A stretch of DNA of 64,000 bases from Leadbetterella sp. (GTDB lineage: Bacteria > Bacteroidota > Bacteroidia > Cytophagales > Spirosomataceae), in the NCBI GenBank assembly GCA_019638185.1, contig JAHBUH010000020.1:28406-92405 (forward strand), in the 5' to 3' direction. The notes beneath the pieces were generated by a model that did no database searches, was not told the DNA's origin, and saw nothing but the letters and a program-made list of their open reading frames with translations. This document shows, piece by piece, positions 46,910 through 57,500 of this stretch; the stretch's first letter is position 1; every line of letters starts with the position of its first letter. Position numbers and translations under genes: made by a program.

Positions 46910-49306
46910 CTATAACCGGCTTCGCTCTTCTTCGGAGCTGAGCTGGCGGTCCTGGCCGCTTTGTACGGTTCTTTTTCCGAAACGGTGAATCAGGCTGATC
47001 CCCATCCGCCGTGAATCCTGCCAGGTACGGCCTGTTTGCGAAAAGTCGGGTAAGTCGCTCACTACGGTCATGCGGTTACTGAAAAACACGTCGCTTACAC
47101 TGAGGATCAGAGAGGTCAGGTTTTTATTGAAAGATTTTCTCAGAGCCAGATGGAGGTTATGGTTGTATTTAATTTTATACAAACCCCATACCGAACGGCT
47201 GTTATAATTCCAGTTGGCTTCCAGTTTAAAGTCTATGGGGAGTGTGATGTTATAAGAAAAGGTAGGAGCCTGGGTATTCAGCTCTATATTGGCCAGGTTA
47301 GTGTTAAATGTGCTGTAAAGCAGGTTTCCATACTGGGTGATTTGCCATTTTTCGGTAACATTGACAGGCCAGAATACACTAAGCGAATACATATCAAAAT
47401 TATTGATATTAATATTTTTATATATCAGCACATCGGGATTTTCAGCACTACGCTGCGGCACTTCGTAAATATTATCTTTTGTACTGGTATAGCTCAGGGA
47501 TGCCTGAATAGTGCTGTTAAACGTATAATTCAGCTCAAAATTGTTTGATATAGCCGGATTCAGGTCGGGGTTTCCGGTATATATCGTGTAGGGGTCAATA
47601 ATATATACAAAGGGGTTCAGGCTGGCATAATCCGGGCGGGTTATCCTGCGGGAGTAACTAAGGCCGACCTGGTTTTTGCTATTCAGCCCCCCGGGAGTAA
47701 AACACACTCGGGAAAAGCTGGCCGTAATTTTTGGTAAACCGGGCATCCTGGTTCCGTGAAAGTCCCTCTGCATGGGTGTGCTCATACCGGAGGCCGGCTT
47801 TTATGCTGTTTTTTTATGTTCAAAAGCATAGCTCACATAAGAGGCGGTAATGTTTTCATTATACTGAAAATTAAATGTGCGGCCAGGGTCTGTTACCCAT
47901 TGGTCTCCTATCTTTTCTTCAAACCGGGCATCGTTTTTCCCTTTTACATTACTGAATTTTGCCCCGACTTCAAATACCCCGCTTTTGAGGGATTTGATAT
48001 AGTCTAGCCGCCCTGCTATAATATCGGTGGTGCTGGGAGTGGTATTGATAAAATATTGATTTCCGGCAGATTCTTCTTTATTAAACAAAGTATTACGGAT
48101 GTCAGCCACGATATCCCGCTTAAAAGCCGAATAATCCACATCACGGGTAAGCTCATGGTTACTACCGTTTAAGAGGGCTTTAAAATAGCCGTTTGCCGTA
48201 AACGTACGAGCATCAGTACGCTGGTCAGAAACCTGATGGATAAGACTGATGGCCCCGGGGCCGCCGGCTGTATCTGTACGGCCTGTTTTCCGCTCATCAT
48301 AATATACTTTAGAAAAAACCAGGTTGGAACCCACTGCCCATTTTTTAGAAATATCCCAGTTGAAAGAATTTCGGAACATAAAATTTTGATTGCGAAACTT
48401 AGTGTGGGTTTTCATATCCAGAGCCATCGTTTTTACCCCGGCATCGAAATACTGGTTTTCGCTGTCCAGGAACCTGGCTGTGAAGCCATCAGAATAGTTG
48501 AAGTAATTATTCATGGATACCGCCCTGGTTTTAGTGCCTAAACCCAGTCCGGTATTCCATTGGTCATAATCGCCTCTTCTGTAGCCTGCGTTTATGCTTC
48601 CCCTGGTGCCCATGGTCCGGCCTTTTATGGTTTTTATATTAATGATTCCTCCCACACCTGTCGCATCGTATTTAGCCGGAGGATTGGAAATAAGCTCTAT
48701 AGACTCTATTTCGGAACTGGACAGGCTTTTGAGATAGCGTATGGCATCGGGCTGAGACATGTAGGTTTGGCGGCCGTCTAGCATTATCAGGACATTGCCT
48801 TTCCCCTTAAAACGGATGCTGCTTTCATCCGGGCTTACCTGTAAACCGGGTGAAAGGGCCAGCACCTCAAGTGTATTTTTTCCGGCAGCCAATGCAGAGT
48901 TTTCTACGTTTACTACTATACGGTCTACCTCTACTTTAAACAAGGGTTTGGTGGCCGTTACAGTGACTTCGACGAGGCTTGTACTGGCAGGATTTAAGAC
49001 CGCGGTGCCTAAATGGAGGTCAGCATTGTCAAGTGTAAAACTTAAAAAAGAATCTTCATAACCCATAAACGTGGTTTTGAGCAGGTAATGGCCCGGAGAA
49101 ATCCCATCCAGCTTAAAAATCCCGTCTGCATCCGAATACCCGGCTTTAACAATGCTGCTGTCTTTGGCCTGCAAAACCATCAGGGTTACAAACGGTAAAG
49201 TGGCCTGGTTTTCGTCAAGGGTTTTTCCAGTGACAGAATACAGGTTTTGGGCAAAACTGTTGCCGTATGCCCATAAAATAAAAATGACCAGATAGATTTT
49301 TCTCAT
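46910..49306 (-). pseudogene. Frameshifted outer-membrane barrel protein
   Basis: The gene reads from 49306 as a TonB-receptor-like barrel: signal peptide to SFAQN, a carboxypeptidase-regulatory-like domain, and the plug motif SIRFKGKGNVLIMLDGRQTY. At the A7 run (47809-47815 on the plus strand) it shifts frame. A short middle part (KAGLRYEHTHAEGLSRNQDA) is in a second frame. At a G6 run (47687-47692) it returns to the first. Adding one A and removing one G restores about 800 continuous residues, the same plan as the intact gene at 42550. It is either a recent pseudogene or an assembly error in homopolymers. Confidence 0.85.
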
Positions 49307-49337
49307 GTTTGCTTATTTTTACCTGACGAAATAACCT

Positions 49338-49979
49338 GTGATATTCCTGGATATCTCCATGCCTGGCATCACCGGAATTGAACTGCTTAAGGCACTGATG
49401 AATACGAATCATCAGACCCACACTATCATTACCTCTGCCAATTCCGTCCATGCCATAGACGCTTTTGACCTCAATGTGATAGATTACCTGTTAAAACCCA
49501 TTTCATTTGACCGGTTTTTAAAAGGAGTTTTAAAAGCTCAAAAAGTATTGGAAATCGACCGCTTATCAGACTCGCAGCCGGAAAATATTCCAACCTCCTC
49601 AAAACTCAGCTATTCGGATACCACTGTGTCAGTTTCCGAAAGTACCGGAAAACTCTGGATTAAAGCGGATAAAAAAAAGTACCACCTTGATGTAAACAAA
49701 TTAATAGCGGTGGAATCCCTGAAAGATTACGTACAGTTCCGAAATATCGACGGAACTAAAGTCATTGCCTACCAGACCTTGCAACAAGTAGAAAACTTAC
49801 TGCCCGACCCGGATTTCCTTCGTATTCACCGTTCATACATTGTCAATATCGGGCAGATAAAATACATATACGGCAATACAATTGCGATGAATACAGGGGA
49901 AGAATTTCCTGTTGGAATATCTTACCGGAATACTGTCATGGCTAAACTCAATATTCTTGAAAATTTCGAAGGAAAGTAA
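49338..49979 (+). pseudogene. LytTR response regulator lacking its N-terminus
   Basis: The frame starts at the phospho-acceptor region (IFLDISMPGITGIELL) directly after a stop codon. The first 50 or so residues of the receiver, including the acidic DD pair, are missing. The remainder is intact: the VIDYLLKPISFDRFL end of the receiver and a LytTR DNA-binding domain (KYHLDVNKLIAVESLKDYV to FLRIHRSYIVNI). The truncation point lies 20-30 bases from the divergent barrel gene start, so a deletion probably removed the 5' end and any shared promoter. Confidence 0.82.
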
Positions 49980-51080
49980 GGGCTATGACTATCTGGTCTC
50001 ACGGATAAACTCCTTTTTGTTTAGGAGATATAAAAATATAGGGCAGAGAATATTTTTTCACTTAATTTTCTGGGTTCTTATTTGCTCTCTTGAAGTCATA
50101 ATAGGGCTGGATAAATGGCCTGGAGATATCCCCGTCAGGCATCTTCTCCCTTTGTTTCTTGCAAAAATACCCATCATTATTTTTTCTATTTGTTTTTTTA
50201 CTCCAACATCATTAAACAGCTCTTACCAAGGTTTGTTATAAGTTTCGGACTTTTTTATGTGATTACCCATTGGGTTTGCTGTTTTAGTCTTTATTTAACC
50301 TTACAAGATGAAGAGTTGACGAATTTGTCCAAGGCATTTGTAAGAACATTTAAAGATATAGGGTATTTCGATTTTTTCAGCTCAAAAGTGGTTTCGGCAA
50401 ATCTTTATGCAATGGCATTTGGTTTCTTTCCTGTTGCTTTAAAATTTGCCGAAAACTTATATGTGGTAAACCTTCAAAAGCAAATGCTGGAAGTAGAAAG
50501 TAAAAAGGTGGAGTTAAATTATCTCCGGAGTCAAATCAATCCTCATTTCATTTTCAATGTAATTAACAATGCCTATTTCTACGTATTCAAAAGGGATAAG
50601 CAGTCTGCAGAACTCCTTTTAAAGCTGGCAGATATTATTCGTTATACCATTGAGGAAACAGGCGAAGATTTAATTTCACTGGAAAAAGAAGTCACCATAC
50701 TACAGGAGCTAATTGCGATAGAGAAAATAAGAAGTTCTACCCATGCCACCATCACTTACCATCCGATAATTGAATCCGATATTTCAAATGTCAAAATTCT
50801 TCCGCTGGCTTTGGTAACCTTACTCGAAAATGCCATTAAGCATGGTGTGGGCATTTATGATAAACGGGGGTTTGTAGATTGTACACTCACGGTAACGGAT
50901 AGCCATATTGATTTTCGGGTTATCAACTCGGTTAACCTCCAAAAGTCTGAAAGCTCTACAGGCATAGGCTTAGCCAACCTGAAGAGAAGGCTGAAACTGG
51001 TATATGGAGATGGATATGATCTTAGTTTGGTTAGTGGAGAAAGTAAATATGAGGTAAATTTAAGAATTAGGCTTTCTTAA
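49980..51080 (+). pseudogene. LytS-type sensor histidine kinase with frameshift
   Basis: The C-terminal frame (to 51080) has the His_kinase motif SQINPHFIFNVINNAYFY and an ATPase domain (LPLALVTLLENAIKHGV, TGIGLANLKRRL). The membrane region begins in another frame (RIFFHLIFWVLICSLEVIIG). It joins at a T7 run (50193-50199), where one more T would make the frame continuous. No good ATG is seen for the first part. It is the natural partner of the truncated LytTR regulator just upstream. Confidence 0.8.
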
Positions 51081-51081
51081 C

Positions 51082-51093
51082 GGTGACGTCACC
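51082..51093. repeat. 12-bp perfect palindrome
   Basis: GGTGACGTCACC lies one base after the end of the kinase relic. It could be a protein-binding site. No partner copy was noticed. Confidence 0.4.
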
Positions 51094-51171
51094 TCCCCGG
51101 ATCTTACAGCCCAAACCCGATTTGAAAGTAATAAATTCATTTGAAGGAATTTAAAAGTTTACTATCTTTAA

Positions 51172-51662
51172 ATCCGTGAAGTGAATCCCGGGAACCGAAA
51201 AATCACTGATATCGGAGGTGTAAAAGACGATGGCAGCTTGTTTCATAAAGACACATTAGTAAAGTTTATTCAATACCTGAACGGCACAGAATTTATTTGT
51301 GGTCATAACCTTTTCGACCACGATTTAAAATATATCGGAAAAGCGATTCATAAGGCAGGAGTAAAACCGGAAAACATAGTTGACACCCTGGTTCTTTCCC
51401 CTCTTTTATTCCCTGCCTGGCCTTGAAGGCCAGGGATTTATTCTATGATGAAATTGCAGCCTTCCGGCAAACGGATGAAACACTACAGGAAATTTTCGGA
51501 TTGCTTTTAAATGATCAGGAAAAATTTTCTACCTTTTTTGGGGTCATTAATTACTCCATTACAAATTTTGATCTTGAGAAGCGTATTCGCCAAAAATTTC
51601 AAAATGAGATTTGTGAACAGGCAGATCTTACCCAAAGACGATTCATATTCTCCCAGGTCTTT
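51172..51662 (+). pseudogene. Exonuclease/helicase relic
   Basis: Two pieces are visible. The first (EVNPGNRKITDIGGVKDDG to VDTLVLSPLLFP) is the DEDD-type 3'-5' exonuclease domain found at the start of a large Bacteroidota helicase family. It lacks its initial DLE acidic residues and ends in AWP and a stop. The second (KARDLFYDEIAAFRQTDETL to NEICEQADL) continues the same protein after a loss of about 20 codons. A 19-base hairpin (51416-51434, CCTGGCC-TTGAA-GGCCAGG) lies exactly at the joint. The helicase part is gone. Confidence 0.7.
51416..51434. repeat. Hairpin at a deletion joint
   Basis: CCTGGCC-TTGAA-GGCCAGG is a perfect 7-bp stem. It replaces about 20 codons of the exonuclease relic and brings a stop codon. 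Confidence 0.6.
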
Positions 51663-51689
51663 CCCCCAGACCAGTCATCGGAATTTTGG

Positions 51690-52027
51690 GTGAAAATTTG
51701 GACAAGAACGGCACTTTGCTCCGGATATAGCGGAGGGGATGGCCGTGATGGCCCCACGAGAGGTGCAGGTAGCTCTGGCCGTTAACCATCATGTGATGGA
51801 GCAATGGTCAGCTTTCGCTTTCCTACGATCACCTTTCCGGCTGCATCGAAATAAGAAATGAACTGGGTACCCTTATAAGTCATTAACGGTTTTTTTCGAA
51901 AGATAATGGTGTTAATAGAATTCTCCGCCCAGCCTTCGTCTGCCTCTGAAATATGTATTTTCTGGGCGGAGGCTATGGCCGTATAAAATAAAAAGAAGGC
52001 CAGAACCGGAGCGGAGAATGGGATCAT
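51690..52027 (-). pseudogene. BNR_4-repeat protein relic (GH145/PL25-like)
   Basis: From an ATG at 52027 the reverse strand encodes a signal peptide (FFLFYTAIASAQ), then KIHISEADEGWAENSINTII and FISYFDAAGKVIVGKRKL, the start of BNR_4 proteins. After a joint at 51786-51799 the frame changes to HHMMVNGQSYLHLSWGHHGH, the conserved HLSxxHHGHPL motif, and the gene then breaks off near 51690. About 13 residues are missing at the joint. BNR_4 proteins include rhamnose-glucuronate-cleaving enzymes, which fits the polysaccharide theme. The longer frame to 52204 is not part of the gene. Confidence 0.72.
51786..51799. repeat. Hairpin at a second deletion joint
   Basis: CCATCA-TG-TGATGG sits exactly where the BNR_4 relic loses about 13 codons and changes frame. 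Confidence 0.5.
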
Positions 52028-52209
52028 AAAGATTTTTAAATGTAAACATCGGAATTTCAGACGAGATAATGAAAAGAGGGTAGGAGCCGGAGAGAAAAGA
52101 AATACTTCTTTGAAAATAAAGGCAGGAAATAACTCGTTATAAATGAACGAGATTCCGGGTTTCCAGGCATATCGCCCACCGCCTGTGTCAGGAACTAAAT
52201 ACATGAACT

Positions 52210-52767
52210 ATGAAAGCAACAAATAAAATCTTAGCAATCACTTTTTCAACAGGATTATGGGTTCTTTTAAATTCCTGTGCATCTATCCCTGAAAATGCGG
52301 TACCTGTTCAAAACTTCGATGCCGATCGCTATTTAGGCACCTGGTATGAAATCGCCCGTTTAGATTATCGCTTTGAAAAGAACCTGGACAATGTTTCTGC
52401 TCAATATAGCCTGGATAAAAACGGGGATGTTAATGTATTGAACAGCGGGTATAACTTGAAAAAGAAGAAGTGGGAGAAAGCCGAAGGCAGGGCAAAATTC
52501 AGGGGTGATAAAAATATTGCGGCACTGAAAGTAAGCTTTTTCGGTCCTTTCTACTCAGGTTATAACGTGGTAGCCCTGGATGAAAACTACCAATATGCCT
52601 TAGTGGCGGGGAAAAACCTGGATTATCTATGGATATTGTCAAAAACAAAAAGTATTCCCGGAGAAGTGAAGACCCGGTATCTGAACCTGGCCCGGGATAT
52701 AGGTTACGATACGTCTGCATTAATATGGGTTAAGCACGACAAAAACGACAACCCGTTTTTGAAGTAA
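52210..52767 (+). CDS. blc: Lipocalin-family outer-membrane lipoprotein (Blc-like)
   Basis: The 185-residue protein has a lipoprotein signal with lipobox LNSC and the lipocalin GxW motif in YLGTWYEIARLDYRFE. It shows the characteristic LALVAG-type strand (YQYALVAGKNLDYLWIL). Blc-like lipocalins bind lipids or fatty acids at the outer membrane under stress. It is intact although surrounded by relics, and overlaps or abuts the next gene. Codons are more AT-rich than in the flanking loci. Confidence 0.93.
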   Translation: MKATNKILAITFSTGLWVLLNSCASIPENAVPVQNFDADRYLGTWYEIARLDYRFEKNLDNVSAQYSLDKNGDVNVLNSGYNLKKKKWEKAEGRAKFRGDKNIAALKVSFFGPFYSGYNVVALDENYQYALVAGKNLDYLWILSKTKSIPGEVKTRYLNLARDIGYDTSALIWVKHDKNDNPFLK

Positions 52768-52805
52768 TGCCTTCTTTTCATTCACAACAATTAAATCGTA
52801 ATACC

Positions 52806-53153
52806 ATGATACAGTCAAAATTTCAATTTTGTATAGAAGCGTGCCGGGAATGCACGGTAATATGCCACCAATGCGCAGTTGCCTGTTTGCATGAAAAAGA
52901 AGTGGATCACCTTCGGAATTGTATACAGCTTAATTTAGAATGTGTTGCCCTTTGTGATGCCGCCGTAAAAGTGATGAGCCTGGATGGCAGATTCAGCCGG
53001 GAGACCTGCCGGGTATGCCGCGACATCTGTAACGCCTGCGCGGAAGAATGTGAAAAGCACGCCGCCATGGGAATGGATCACTGCCGGGAATGTGCCGAAA
53101 CCTGCCGCAGATGTGCCGCAGCCTGCGAGGAAATGCTGGTGTCTGCCGCATAA
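52806..53153 (+). CDS. Cys-rich four-helix-bundle copper-binding protein
   Basis: The 115-residue protein (from the ATG at 52806) contains many Cys in CxxxC and CxxC spacing (CIEACRECTVICHQCAVAC near the start, CRECAETCRRCAAACEE near the end). This matches the Csp/DUF326 copper-storage family, whose four-helix bundle holds Cu(I) on Cys side chains. The frame extends upstream to 52767, but those residues are not family-like. No export signal is seen, so a cytosolic Csp3-like protein is likely. Confidence 0.9.
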   Translation: MIQSKFQFCIEACRECTVICHQCAVACLHEKEVDHLRNCIQLNLECVALCDAAVKVMSLDGRFSRETCRVCRDICNACAEECEKHAAMGMDHCRECAETCRRCAAACEEMLVSAA

Positions 53154-53162
53154 TTCCGGTCT

Positions 53163-53334
53163 TTTTATAAAAGATCAAATATTTTTTTGTACTAATCTAC
53201 TACCATTGCCCTCCTGAACCGTCTTAGGAGAAAAGCAGATCATTATGCACCGATCTCAGGCAAGGGAACTCTTAAAAAAACACCGGGAAGGTACGCTCAC
53301 CGATGACGAAAGGGTGATACTGGAAAGCTGGTAC
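53163..53334 (+). repeat. FecR leader direct repeat, copy B
   Basis: This is the intact-locus copy of the 171-bp repeat at 46173-46343. It includes the FecR leader with TTTTATAAAAGATC and the first codons of the functional FecR gene. Confidence 0.92.
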
Positions 53335-54366
53335 CTCAGGCGGGCCCGTTCTCTGGGGCTGGAAGCCGGCCGGGAGAACATCCAGGCGCACCTGGACAGC
53401 CTGCCGGAGCTTCCTGCGCGGGAAGCCCGCCGGGCCGTGGGAAAGTGGCTGTCCGCGGCGGCCGGTATTCTGATCGTCCTGGGCGCAGGGGTCTGGTATA
53501 TGACCCGTCCTGTGCCGGTAGCCCCGGCTCCCGTGCTGGTGAATGACGCGCTTCCCGGTGATAACCGCGCCCGCCTCATCCTGGCCAGTGGTAAAGACAT
53601 CCTGCTGGACGAAGCCTCCAGCGGCGAGCTGGCCCGGGAGGGGAATACCTCCATTGTGAAAACAGACCAGGGCGAGCTGGTTTACCATACCGCGCAGCAA
53701 GCCGCTGAAAATACTACGCCATCGTACTATAACACCATTGAAACTCCCAAAGCAGGGCAATACCACATCCGGCTCTCTGATGGCACCCGGGTATGGCTTA
53801 ATGCTGCCTCTTCTATCCGTTTCCCTACGCAATTCAGCACGCACCAGCGCGTGGTGGATGTGGTGGGGGAGGTCTACTTTGAAGTAGCCAAAGCCACCAC
53901 CGGCGGGCGGCGCATCCCCTTTAAAGTGGTGTCCGGAAACCTGGAAGTGGAAGTGCTGGGTACCCGCTTTAACATTAACAGCTATTCCGACGAGGGCGTC
54001 ATCCGGACCACCCTGCTGGAAGGCAGTATCCAGGTGCGTACACCTAAAAAAGAGATCGTGCTGCAGCCGGGGCAGCAGGCCCGGGTATCCGGTGGCCAGA
54101 CCCTGAAGGTCAGCCAGGTGAATACCGGCCAGGTCATGGCCTGGAAAGAAGGTTATTTCAGTTTTGACGGCGTAGGCCTGAAAGAGCTCATGCGCCAGCT
54201 TTCGCGCTGGTATGACATGGAAGTGGTGTATGAAGGGAATACCCCTGACTATGAGTTTGTAGGGCAGATCTCCCGCAATACCCGGCTTTCCGGTGTGCTG
54301 CAGATCCTGGAAGCCGGCGGCGTGCGGTTCCGGGTAGACGGGAAGAAAATAATAGTAAGCGAATAA
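53245..54366 (+). CDS. FecR-family anti-sigma factor
   Basis: The 373-residue protein has a cytoplasmic N-terminal sigma-binding region (about 1-70), one membrane helix (WLSAAAGILIVLGAGVWYM), the periplasmic FecR domain (LSDGTRVWLNAASSIRFPT, FEVAKATTGGRRIPFKV, LEVEVLGTRFNINSY) and a C-terminal DUF4974/STN-like domain (about 295-373). It relays occupancy of the SusC transporter to an ECF sigma factor. Its likely sigma partner is at 45034, separated by the graveyard segment. SusC with an STN domain follows. Confidence 0.94.
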   Translation: MHRSQARELLKKHREGTLTDDERVILESWYLRRARSLGLEAGRENIQAHLDSLPELPAREARRAVGKWLSAAAGILIVLGAGVWYMTRPVPVAPAPVLVNDALPGDNRARLILASGKDILLDEASSGELAREGNTSIVKTDQGELVYHTAQQAAENTTPSYYNTIETPKAGQYHIRLSDGTRVWLNAASSIRFPTQFSTHQRVVDVVGEVYFEVAKATTGGRRIPFKVVSGNLEVEVLGTRFNINSYSDEGVIRTTLLEGSIQVRTPKKEIVLQPGQQARVSGGQTLKVSQVNTGQVMAWKEGYFSFDGVGLKELMRQLSRWYDMEVVYEGNTPDYEFVGQISRNTRLSGVLQILEAGGVRFRVDGKKIIVSE

Positions 54367-54477
54367 AACTTTAAACAACCAGGCCTATGAGATAAAGAAT
54401 ACTTATCATTTAAACCCGAAAGCCGGCGTAAAACCTCCGCCCGGCCGGGTTCCCGCAGGAAAGGCCCCGAAAAAAAA

Positions 54478-54502
54478 CCGTTTCAGATGCGACCTGAAAC
54501 GG
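54478..54502 (+). terminator. Hairpin between FecR and SusC genes
   Basis: CCGTTTCAG-ATGCGAC-CTGAAACGG forms a perfect 9-bp stem. It lies in the 222-base gap before susC and follows the FecR stop by about 110 bases. It may end the FecR transcript or shape the susC leader. No T-run follows. Confidence 0.5.
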
Positions 54503-54588
54503 CTGAAAGTTCGGGTTAGCCTGTCTTTCCGCATCAGCGATGCGGAGTATTGATTGAAAACAAGTAATAACCAAAACCTTACAAAACT

Positions 54589-57500
54589 ATGGAATTTTCT
54601 TTACGCAAGAAAGAGATGCTCCTCCGGGCCTCTCTTAAAATGCTCTTGTTTATGAATCTGACCGCCATTTTTTTAATACTGGGATGCATGCATGTGTCCG
54701 CTGCGGTATTCTCGCAGAAGCTCTATCTTTCTGTGAAGGACGTGCCGCTCACTTCAGTGTTCCGGTCCATTGAGAAGCAAAGCAGCTATACTTTCTTTTA
54801 CGATAACCGCCTGGTCAAAAACACCGAAAACGTGAGTGTGGAATTCCGGGAAGGGACCATCCACCAGCTCATGGACAAGGTCCTGCAAAACCAATCCCTC
54901 ACTTACGAGGTACTGGATAAAATCATTGTCATCCGGAACAAAGAGGCGGTTAAACCCGCGCCGGCTAAAGTTCCTTCCATGGTATATCAGCCCCTGGAGC
55001 CGCCGGCCCCCGATATCCGGAAACTTGAAAGTAATAAACCCGGTACTATCCTCATGGATCGGGTGGTGGCCGTGGCGCCCCTGGAAATCACCGTTCGGGG
55101 CAAGGTAACCGACGAGAAAGGCGAGGGCGTAGCCGGGGTGAGTGTCGTCATTAAAGGCACCACCCGCGGGGTGGTGACGAATGTAGACGGCGACTACACC
55201 CTGCAGGTGCCTGATGAAAAAGCCGTGCTGGTCTTTACCATTGTAGGCTACCAGAGCCAGGAGCACACCATAGGAAACCGCACCCGGCTGGATGCCGTGC
55301 TGAAGCTGGACGAGCAGAAGCTGGAGGAAGTGGTGGTGGTAGGCTACGGTACCCAGAAAAAGGCTAACCTCACCGGGGCAGTAGGTACCGTGGGCTCCGA
55401 AGTGCTGGAAAACCGGCCCGTTCCTAACCTGACCCAGGGGCTGCAGGGCGTACTGCCTAACGTAAACATCCGGATGCTGGACGGTAAACCTAACCAGTCG
55501 CCCAGCATTAACGTGCGGGGTGCCACGTCCATCGGCCAGGGCGGTAGCGCACTCATCCTGATCGATGGTGTGGAAGGAGACCCCTCCATGATCAATCCCG
55601 GCGATGTGGAATCCGTGACCATCCTGAAAGATGCAGCTTCGGCGGCCATCTACGGCGCCCGGGCGGCCTTTGGGGTAGTGCTTATCACTACCAAAAGACC
55701 GGTAAAAGACAACTTCTCCGTTACCTATAACATGAACTACAGCACCAAGAAACCTACCGTGCTGCCTAACTTCCTGACCGACGGCTACCAGTGGGCCAAG
55801 ATGTTTAACGAATCGTTCTATGCCTGGGAAGGCACCTACCCGCAGGCCATAAACAAGACCCTTACCTTTTCCCAGGAATACCTGGCTGAGCTGGAACGGA
55901 GATCCAAAGACCCCAGCCTGCCCAAAACCGAAGTGGGCCCTAACGGCCGATATGTTTACTATGAAAATACCGACTGGTATGACCTGCTCTACAAAGATAA
56001 CCTGAGTGCCACCGAGCATAACCTGACGCTCTCCCGCAGCACGGATAAATCCAGCTTTATGATCACCGGCCGCTATAACAGCCAGGAAGGGCTCTTCCGT
56101 TATAACTCGGACGACTTCAGCGTGTATAACATCCGGGCCAAAGGAAGCATGCAGCTCTTCCGGTGGCTGGAAGTCAGCAATAACTTCGACTTCTCTAACC
56201 GCAAATATCATAACCCCATGAACGTGGGTGAAAGTGGCGGGATCTGGCGGAACATTGCCGATGAAGGACACGTGCTGGCGCCCATGCTGAACCCTGACGG
56301 CACCATCACCTTCTCCGGCGCCTATACCGTGGGCGACTTCTACTACGGCAAAAACGGGATAGACTCCGAACGCTCCATCATCCGGAACATGACGGCCTTT
56401 GAGTCGCGCTTCCTGAACAATACCCTCCGGGTGATCGGTAACGCCACTTTCCAGAATACCTATAACGACGAGACCCGTCGCCGCGTACGGGTGCCTTACA
56501 GCCGTGCGCCGGGGGTGATCGAATACGTGGGTACCACCTATGACGACCTCCGCGAATACCATAACCGCACCAACTACATCGCCACTAACCTGTGGGGAGA
56601 ATACGAACGCACCATCAGCAAGCATTACTTCAAAGTGATGGTGGGCACTAACTACGAGCGGTCGGTATATGACCGCCTGGAAGTGCAGCGGAACGGGCTG
56701 GTTTTCGATGATGCCACCAACATTAACCTGGCCCTGGGGCAGTCCATCACCACCTCCGGTAACTACGAGGCCTGGAATATCCTGGGCGGCTTCTCCCGGA
56801 TCAATTACATCTACGGTGACCGCTACCTCTTTGAATTTAACGGGCGTTATGACGGTTCTTCTAAATTCCCGGATAACGAACGCTTTGCCTTCTTCCCGTC
56901 GGTGTCTGTAGGCTGGCGGATCTCAGGAGAACCTTTCTGGAAAATCTCGCCCAAGACCGTGTCTGACCTCAAAGTGCGCTGGTCTTACGGCTCGCTGGGT
57001 AACGGGAGCATCGGTTCTTACGCCTTCCAGCAAACCTTTGATATTTCACAGTCGGGGCGTATCCTGAACGGCATCAAGCCTCAGCGTACCAGCCGGCCCA
57101 GTGTGCTGCCTGACGGCCTCACCTGGGAAACCGCCACCACCAGTAACGTGGGTCTTGACCTGGCTATGTTTGCTAACCGCCTGAACCTGAACTTTGATGC
57201 CTATAACCGGAAAACCACCGATATGTACACTATCGGGATGACGCTGCCGGCCACCTTCGGTGCCACATCGCCCCGCGGTAACTACGCCGACATGGAAACC
57301 AAAGGCTGGGAGCTGGTAGTAGGCTGGAACAGCCGGGTGAACGTGGGCCGGAAGCCGCTGAACTACCGCCTGGGCTTTAACCTGGCCGACAACAAATCGA
57401 AAATTCTGCGGTATAATAACCCCAACAAGTTCCTGAACGATTACTACGTGGGACAAACCCTCGGCGAAATGTGGGGCTACCAGACAGAAGGCTTCTTTAA

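Noticed and set aside
52028-52204. N-terminal extension of the BNR_4 relic
   Set aside because: The signal peptide starts at 52027; upstream residues are unlike any family and look like intergenic DNA.
54754-56625. Minus-strand frame of 623 codons opposite susC
   Set aside because: It lies wholly inside the SusC gene and shows no family motif.
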